From the NCBI RefSeq assembly GCF_001690195.1, contig NZ_LZGM01000093.1, positions 1 through 53,753 of the forward strand: a stretch of 53,753 nucleotides of DNA. The letters run 5' to 3'. The notes under the pieces are model-generated. The model did not search any database. It had not been told where the DNA came from and worked only from the letters and a program-made list of their open reading frames with translations. The position numbers were made by a program, and so were the translations under genes. The stretch is from Gilliamella sp. wkB108 (GTDB lineage: Bacteria; Pseudomonadota; Gammaproteobacteria; Enterobacterales; Orbaceae). Below are positions 48,415 through 53,753 of this stretch, piece after piece; position 1 is the first letter of the stretch; each line of letters opens with the position of its first letter.

Positions 48415-48597
48415 CGATCCTTTAAAAAATTGCCTCAGGATTCTATTTTTGTTCTAAATCAGTGTATTTTTTTGGTTATCTGTTGCATCACTAACAATAT
48501 CTGTTTTCATAAGATCAATCAAAAAATTAATAAGAAATTATATAATCTGTAAATAACTGTCTATTTCATTAATATAAATCACTTTTTTTCAAAAAAA

Positions 48598-48810
48598 CTA
48601 GTCAGTAAATCCATCTTCCCAATAATCTTTGTCAATAATATATTCGTCAATAAAGAATCCATTTGGGTGATCAATAAAACCAGGTTGGTCTTTGACTCTA
48701 TTTTTAGCCGCTTCCGCTAATTCATAACTCGTATAAGTACCAATTGCTTTTGTATCTTCATCTGCGGCACCTTTATCTCGAATATGATATAAATAATAGA
48801 CTTTTTGCAT
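48598..48810 (-). CDS. Small acidic protein, DUF7336-like (copy 2 of a tandem pair)
   Basis: 70 aa, paralogous to the next gene upstream (MQKVYYLYHIR, DEDTKAIGTYTSYELAEAAK, QPGFIDHPNGFFIDEYIIDKD, W, GF). The pattern (I)GxYsSyexAexAxxrlkxxPGF then W-x-E-GF is that of DUF7336. Function unknown; such small acidic proteins can be polymorphic-toxin immunity factors, but no toxin is here. GAGG 7 nt before ATG. Confidence 0.75.
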   Translation of the reverse strand: MQKVYYLYHIRDKGAADEDTKAIGTYTSYELAEAAKNRVKDQPGFIDHPNGFFIDEYIIDKDYWEDGFTD

Positions 48811-48851
48811 AATTACCTCATTAATGTAAAAATTATTACTCCACTAAATAT

Positions 48852-49067
48852 TTACAACCTGACAAAACCTTCACACCAACCATCGCGATTTAATACACTA
48901 TCAAAAATCTGAAAATCATCAGGAAAATCAATAAATCCTGGTTTGTTTTTTAGCCTTTTTATCGCTAATTTAGCTTGTTTATAGCTACTGTAAATCCCGA
49001 TTATTTTAACATCTTCATCATCGGTATCTTCATAACGAATATGATATAAAAAATAGACTTTTTGCAT
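48852..49067 (-). CDS. Small acidic protein, DUF7336-like (copy 1 of a tandem pair)
   Basis: 71 aa, about half identical to its neighbour: MQKVYFLYHIR, IIGIYSSYKQAKLAIKRLKN, KPGFIDFPDDFQIFDSVLNR, WCEGF. AAGGAG precedes ATG. 41 nt separate the pair, likely one message. See the partner entry for family and alternatives. Confidence 0.75.
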   Translation of the reverse strand: MQKVYFLYHIRYEDTDDEDVKIIGIYSSYKQAKLAIKRLKNKPGFIDFPDDFQIFDSVLNRDGWCEGFVRL

Positions 49068-49166
49068 ATTAAACTCCTTATATATTATTTAGGTATCATA
49101 AATGCGTTATTATTTTATTCTCCTCAAGTCACCATGAAAATTTTATTATTTCTATTTTTAACTAAC

Positions 49167-49640
49167 TTAACAGATGACTTCATATAGTGTATCAGGTGGA
49201 GCTTGATATGTTTCAAAATCAGCATAAATAACTTCTCGCATCTCAGCATATTTTATTTTTTTGATGTTTTCTATTTCACAACTGTCAGTTAATGTAATAA
49301 CTAGCTTTGATACATTTGTAATATTAATTATTTCTGACATAACATCAAAAAGGATATTAAGTCGATCCTTAGCCATTATTGGAAAACCTATATCTGATTC
49401 TGGCGCATAATTTATGTAATCAATTAAAAAACTAGCATTATAATATTCATTATCATCACCAATGATAAAAATAAATTTATTCTCTTTACTTTTGGGTAAC
49501 ATTGAATCAGGGAAATTATATAACTCATTAATTTCAATCTTCTTTATTCCAATATTATATTTTTGTTCTATAAAAGAGATCAAAGGAGTTAAATTTTTTT
49601 CACCTGAATAATTAATATAACCCCTTACATCATTTGACAT
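49167..49640 (-). CDS. Orphan protein of unknown function, possible immunity protein
   Basis: 157 aa, no signal peptide, acidic and AT-rich in codon use. I recognise no domain; the sequence alternates strands and helices (KFIFIIGDDNEYYNASFLID, VSKLVITLTDSCEIENIKK) like small single-domain immunity proteins. GAGGAG 11 nt upstream. Same strand as the tandem pair 100 nt downstream, all three possibly one small cluster. Confidence 0.6.
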   Translation of the reverse strand: MSNDVRGYINYSGEKNLTPLISFIEQKYNIGIKKIEINELYNFPDSMLPKSKENKFIFIIGDDNEYYNASFLIDYINYAPESDIGFPIMAKDRLNILFDVMSEIINITNVSKLVITLTDSCEIENIKKIKYAEMREVIYADFETYQAPPDTLYEVIC

Positions 49641-49822
49641 ATTAATATTTCACTCCTCAATTCATTTTAATGATCTTCAATTTATAATTGATTGGTTATT
49701 TTATTTCATCACTCTTGTTATCACTTATTAAAAATATACCTAATTTGTTATTATTAAATATTAAACACAAGTTTATATTTTATTTTATAATTAGATAAAT
49801 GGTTTTTTCCAAAGGTAAAAAA

Positions 49823-50830
49823 ATGGCTTCTTTAAAAGATGTTGCTAAGTTAGCTAATGTATCTTTAATGACAGTTTCAAGAGCTATAAATGAATCTCAC
49901 AAATTAAATAAAGAAACACTTCTTCGAGTTAGAACAGCAATTGAACAACTTAATTATGTTCCTCATGTTTCCGCTAAGATTATGCGAAACGATGACAAGT
50001 CACCTTCAACTATTGGCGTATTAGCGCTAGAAACAGCAACAACACCCTTCTCTGTTGAAATATTGCAAGCAATCGAAAAAACGGCACAATCACACAATTG
50101 GATCACTTTCACAATTAATCTTTTTAATACGACAAATATTGATAATGCGGTTAATACTTTATTGTCTTTTCGACCAAAAGGGATTATTTATACTTCTATG
50201 GGATTTCGTAAAATTGATATCCCCAATAAATTATTACATCAACCATTAATTCTAGCTAATTGCATCAGTGATATTCCAGATATTGCTACTTATATTCCCG
50301 ATGATTTTGAGGGGCAATATCAAGCAATGAAAAAAGTGATTGCAAAAGGATATAAAAAACCATTGTGTATCTATTTATCTAAAGCATCAATTGCTGGATC
50401 TATTAGAAAAAGTGCGGTAGAAAAAGCATGGATCGAGGCAGGGAATAATATTGACGAACTCAAGTCTTATCATCTTACCCGCGATAGAGAGGATGACGCC
50501 GAACTAAATTATATGAATGTAATAAAAATTATAAATAATCATATTAAAGATACTCCTGATTTTGATGTCGTTATTTGTGGTAACGATCGTGTCGCTTTTG
50601 TTGTTTATCAAGAACTATTATCCAGAGGTTTTAAAATTCCGGATGATATTGGCGTTTTAGGTTATGACAATATGGCCGGTGTGGGTGATATTTTTTCTCC
50701 AGCTTTAACAACCGTACAACTACCTCATTATGAAATAGGTGAATTAGCAGCATTACATCTTATTAATAATTTACAAACAAAAAGTGTCATGAAAATTGCA
50801 TCCCCCCTTCTGGAACGCTCCTCTCTTTAA
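49823..50830 (+). CDS. cscR: Sucrose operon repressor CscR (LacI family)
   Basis: LacI-type HTH at residues 1-22 (MASLKDVAKLANVSLMTVSR), linker, and a periplasmic-binding-like sensor: TATTPFSVEILQAIE, GIIYTSMGFR, YIPDDFEGQY, DFDVVICGNDRVAFVVYQEL, LTTVQLPHYEIGELAALHLI track E. coli CscR nearly end to end. The start at 49823 is chosen for AAAGGT 6 nt upstream and the family N-terminus; eight more codons precede it. 335 aa. Convergent with cscB. Confidence 0.95.
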   Translation: MASLKDVAKLANVSLMTVSRAINESHKLNKETLLRVRTAIEQLNYVPHVSAKIMRNDDKSPSTIGVLALETATTPFSVEILQAIEKTAQSHNWITFTINLFNTTNIDNAVNTLLSFRPKGIIYTSMGFRKIDIPNKLLHQPLILANCISDIPDIATYIPDDFEGQYQAMKKVIAKGYKKPLCIYLSKASIAGSIRKSAVEKAWIEAGNNIDELKSYHLTRDREDDAELNYMNVIKIINNHIKDTPDFDVVICGNDRVAFVVYQELLSRGFKIPDDIGVLGYDNMAGVGDIFSPALTTVQLPHYEIGELAALHLINNLQTKSVMKIASPLLERSSL

Positions 50831-50863
50831 CTCACTTTTTATTTAGAAAGCTAAAATAAAATC

Positions 50864-50890
50864 AATTCTGTTGCAAACTGCAACAGAATT
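50864..50890. terminator. Bidirectional terminator between cscR and cscB
   Basis: Perfect 12-bp stem (AATTCTGTTGCA / TGCAACAGAATT), 3-nt loop, T/A-flanked on both sides, between convergent genes. Confidence 0.85.
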
Positions 50891-50916
50891 ATTGTTATAT
50901 TGATTTGTTCAATATC

Positions 50917-52146
50917 TTAAGCTGAAGCTGTTGTTACTATTTTTTTATTACTCAAAGTAAATACAGAAACGACTATTATTGTAGTTACAATAGCAGCTAA
51001 AATATAAAATGTTGAGTGATAGCCAAACATATCAAACAACTTTCCAACAGGTGATGACAAAATAATTACACCGACTGAACTTGAAATTTTAAAACCTATT
51101 AAAAAAATGGTTGATGATAAGCGTGAGTCAAAATTAGCGACAATATATTTAAAAATAGAAACCATAAATAAAGGAACTTCGGCTGCATGCAATAATTTAA
51201 TAAAAGAGATTAAATAAACGTCCGTGAAGACAGCTGAACCAAGCATTCTTGTTGCCATGATTGCCGCGGCAGATAATAAAGCCGTTTTTGCTCCAATACG
51301 ATTAATTAAAAACGGTGCAACACACATCCCCGCTGCTTCTAAAAATACCTGAAAGGAATTTAGATACCCATAAACTTTATATCCATCATTTATATCAGCA
51401 AAATGCTGAGTATAAAACACCGGGAATAACTGTTGATCATAGACATTATAAAAGCTCATTGTTCCAATAATAAATAAAACAAAACACCAAAATTGTGTGG
51501 TTTTAAAAACCGCTAAAATGTCATTCATTTTAATGCTTTTAACTTGACTACGCTCTTCTTCATCAATGTTTATCTTATAAAAGATATTAATCATAATGAA
51601 TAATATTCCCATGATAGAGACAAACCAAAAATTAATATGTGGATTTATACTAAAACAAATGCCACCCACTAGTGCGCCAACTGCATACCCAAATGATCCC
51701 CACATTCTTGCTGTTCCGTATTCAAAATTAAATTTTCGACTTAATTTTTCTACAAAACTTTCAGTCAATGCACAACCAGCAATAAAGCCAGCACCTAAGA
51801 ATAAGCCGCCAATAACCACGCCTACTTTAAAACTGGATAACAATAAAGGTTCATAAGCATAAATAAGGAAAGGACCGGTTAGAAGAAGAACGAAACCTTG
51901 GAACCAAATAATAACTTTTCGAGTTCCAAGTTTATCTTGCATGATGCCATAACAAACCATATAAACCATAGAAATTAACTGGTTTGTTGAATAAAGCATT
52001 CCTAATTCAACACCAGATAATCCTAACTTGGTTTTTAACCAAATTGCATAAAAAGACCACCATAAAGACCAAGCGGCATAAAAGAAAAGTAAATAACTTG
52101 ACGAAAATAGATAATTTTTATTAGTAAATTGTTGTGTTAGTTTCAT
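50917..52146 (-). CDS. cscB: Sucrose:H+ symporter CscB (LacY family)
   Basis: 12-TM oligosaccharide:H+ symporter. SWSLWW-type TM1 (YAAWSLWWSFYAIWLK), YGIMQDKLGTRKVI, FEYGTARMWGSFGYAVGA (the acidic residue and arginine of the LacY core), SFYNVYDQQLFPVFYTQHF and LLHAAEVPLFMVSIFKY are all matched in E. coli CscB. 409 aa. Follows cscA by 41 nt; no fructokinase (cscK) is within the window. Confidence 0.95.
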   Translation of the reverse strand: MKLTQQFTNKNYLFSSSYLLFFYAAWSLWWSFYAIWLKTKLGLSGVELGMLYSTNQLISMVYMVCYGIMQDKLGTRKVIIWFQGFVLLLTGPFLIYAYEPLLLSSFKVGVVIGGLFLGAGFIAGCALTESFVEKLSRKFNFEYGTARMWGSFGYAVGALVGGICFSINPHINFWFVSIMGILFIMINIFYKINIDEEERSQVKSIKMNDILAVFKTTQFWCFVLFIIGTMSFYNVYDQQLFPVFYTQHFADINDGYKVYGYLNSFQVFLEAAGMCVAPFLINRIGAKTALLSAAAIMATRMLGSAVFTDVYLISFIKLLHAAEVPLFMVSIFKYIVANFDSRLSSTIFLIGFKISSSVGVIILSSPVGKLFDMFGYHSTFYILAAIVTTIIVVSVFTLSNKKIVTTASA

Positions 52147-52187
52147 AATAGATACCCTATTTCAACAAAAAGTAGCGATTGTAGTGA

Positions 52188-53669
52188 CTAAAATGGCCAA
52201 GCTGACTTAAGTTGCCAGCAAGTAAATTCATCAAAACTAGCATGACCATTTTCGGCAAAAAAAGTTAAATATCTTTGTTCGCTATTTGGATAAAAACGAC
52301 TACTGAAACTAAAATCGCCATTATTAACAAAAACTTCTATGGAAGAATGATCGACAAAGATATGCAATATTAACTTTTGATGTTCAGGTAATGGCATACT
52401 TCGTACTCCTTTTACCCCTTTACCAGAACCACTTCTATCTAAACATAATCTTTTTGATTGGTTATCTATATATAAAAGTAATCCCTCTTTCTTATCCGCA
52501 GAACGTGAAACAATCAAACCATAACGTTCAGCTCTATTTTTAGTTACATCCACTTCAAGTATTAGTTCACATTGATTCGTTTCAATACTTGTATCTAATT
52601 CTCGGCTATCAATAGAAATGTGTTGTATTGAAGTTGGTTTTTCCCGAAGACAAGCCAATTCTTTGATTGGATTGATCTTAACTTTACCTTGCGGAGTTAA
52701 AGTCATTTCTCTGGGTAGCGTAAAACAACCGGCCCAATGATCAGCTTTTTCTGGCATAGGACTGAGCCACATATCAAGCCAAGCCATTAATATTTTCCGG
52801 TTACCTGTTCCATAAAATGACTGAGATGCATAAAAGTCATGTCCAAAGTCCATCTCAACAAAATCCTGATCGATGATAAATTGAGTTTTTCCTTTGGCAT
52901 CAGTTTGTTCATGTCCAACAATATAACCACTTTGATATTGATTATTGTAGCTAAAACCATCCGGCTCTATACCTTGAGGAGAAAAGACTAAAATAGATTT
53001 ATTGCCGATCTTGATATAATCAGGACATTCCCACATATAACCTTGATTATTTTTTGCTTTTGCTAATACTTGTTCAAAAGTCCAATTGCGTAAATCCGGT
53101 GAACTGTATAAATAGACTTGACCGACATCATTTTTATCTCGAACCCCTATCACCATCTTCCATATATTATCTTCTTTCCAAACTTTAGGATCTCTAAAAT
53201 GCATGATGCCTTCTGGTGGTGTTAGTACGACGCCATGTTTTTCAAAATTGATACCATCTTTACTCGTCGCCATACATTGAACTTGATAAATGACACGTTC
53301 ATCAGCTGTTTCTTTTACAATATTATGTCCAGTATAAATGAGTGTTAAGACCCCATTATCATTAACTGCAGATCCTGAAAAACAGCCGTCTTTATCAAAC
53401 TCATCTCCCGGACATAATGCAACGGGTTGATGAACCCAATGAATTAGATCTTTACTGATAGCATGCCCCCAATGCATCGGTCCTCGTTCTTCACTATAGG
53501 GATAATGTTGATAAAAAGCATGATAAACACCATTAATATAGATTAATCCGTTAGGATCATTGATCCACCCAGCAGGAGCGGCTAAATGGTATGCCGGGTA
53601 GTAACGATTTTTTATTTGTTTTGCCAGCGCATTCACGGCGAGAGTAGCTTGTTGATTGAGTGTTGTCAT
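52188..53669 (-). CDS. cscA: Sucrose-6-phosphate/sucrose hydrolase (invertase) CscA, GH32
   Basis: Hydrolyses imported sucrose to glucose and fructose in the cytoplasm. GH32 motifs: WINDPNG (35-41, nucleophile D38), FRDP (158-161, transition-state D), YMWECPD (211-217, acid/base E214), plus the C-terminal beta-sandwich. FSGSAV and HWGHA also fit. The start at 53669 (MTTLNQQ) has AAGGA 8 nt upstream; 493 aa (E. coli 477); 21 upstream codons are not needed. As sucrose enters unphosphorylated by CscB, plain sucrose is the expected substrate. Confidence 0.95.
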   Translation of the reverse strand: MTTLNQQATLAVNALAKQIKNRYYPAYHLAAPAGWINDPNGLIYINGVYHAFYQHYPYSEERGPMHWGHAISKDLIHWVHQPVALCPGDEFDKDGCFSGSAVNDNGVLTLIYTGHNIVKETADERVIYQVQCMATSKDGINFEKHGVVLTPPEGIMHFRDPKVWKEDNIWKMVIGVRDKNDVGQVYLYSSPDLRNWTFEQVLAKAKNNQGYMWECPDYIKIGNKSILVFSPQGIEPDGFSYNNQYQSGYIVGHEQTDAKGKTQFIIDQDFVEMDFGHDFYASQSFYGTGNRKILMAWLDMWLSPMPEKADHWAGCFTLPREMTLTPQGKVKINPIKELACLREKPTSIQHISIDSRELDTSIETNQCELILEVDVTKNRAERYGLIVSRSADKKEGLLLYIDNQSKRLCLDRSGSGKGVKGVRSMPLPEHQKLILHIFVDHSSIEVFVNNGDFSFSSRFYPNSEQRYLTFFAENGHASFDEFTCWQLKSAWPF

Positions 53670-53706
53670 ATTATTATTCCTTAATAAATTTAATAACAAT
53701 AATCTT

Positions 53707-53729
53707 TGGTAATGGCTGTTACCAGTAAC
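53707..53729. promoter_or_regulatory. Candidate CscR operator upstream of cscA
   Basis: Overlapping palindromes TGGTAA-N6-TTACCA (53707-53724) and GTTACCAGTAAC (53718-53729), 38-60 bp before the cscA start, of LacI-family operator style. Confidence 0.55.
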
Positions 53730-53739
53730 CAATTATTAA

Positions 53740-53753
53740 TGTTAAGCTTAACA
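53740..53753. promoter_or_regulatory. Perfect 14-bp palindrome at the window end
   Basis: TGTTAAGCTTAACA, a second possible LacI-family site; it may continue beyond the window. Confidence 0.4.

Overview
The window is AT-rich DNA (about one third GC by eye) from a gammaproteobacterium. Gene content and close similarity to Enterobacterales proteins (LolCDE, Mfd, AraBADCE, CscRBA, YigZ, TrmN6, SulA, YdgA/DUF945) combined with very AT-rich codon use and a sugar/plant-glycan diet fit Orbaceae, most likely a Gilliamella-like bee-gut symbiont. The genus is an inference; no rRNA or tRNA gene is present to confirm it.

Layout. 0.3-5.2 kb: ada, then a leftward operon of a secreted VWA-domain protein, a histidine kinase and an OmpR-type regulator. 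5.4-8.5 kb: apt, then an arginine-analogue pair (DDAH-family hydrolase and an ArcD-like permease). 8.6-11.8 kb: trmN6-nfi (leftward), yigZ with an exact 3 x 264-bp tandem triplication of its 3' end, and a GNAT acetyltransferase. 11.8-19.8 kb: cfa, lolCDE and mfd. 19.9-25.9 kb: three tandem DUF945 (YdgA-like) paralogues with a decayed partial copy. 26.0-28.4 kb: mmuP-mmuM (S-methylmethionine uptake and homocysteine methylation). 28.4-30.9 kb: two satellite-like arrays of about 220-bp repeats, flanking small secreted-peptide genes and an IS3-type transposase relic. 31-37.5 kb: ribE, crcB, an SOS-controlled sulA with a consensus LexA box, an alcohol dehydrogenase, a SRPBCC-MarR pair with a palindromic operator, a lipoprotein and sseB.

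37.9-53.7 kb is a carbohydrate-use region. araB-araA-araE-araD forms one leftward cluster divergent from araC, with the arabinose symporter gene embedded between araA and araD. Next is an IclR regulator divergent from an ACS-type MFS transporter and a cytoplasmic BNR_4 beta-propeller protein that resembles PL24/PL25/PL42 lyases; two near-identical palindromes lie between them. Then come three small orphan genes (two are tandem paralogues), and finally cscR convergent with cscA-cscB for sucrose uptake and hydrolysis. Together these suit a diet of nectar sucrose and pollen arabinogalactan/pectin-derived sugars.

The most unusual features are (i) the IclR-MFS-BNR lyase module, which may import a uronic-acid-containing disaccharide and cleave it inside the cell; (ii) a dispersed repeat family whose core appears ten times, embedded both in the yigZ triplication and in the arrays after mmuM; and (iii) a recurrent pattern of tandem duplication of gene 3' ends. 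No CRISPR array, tRNA, rRNA, intact insertion sequence or phage gene was seen.
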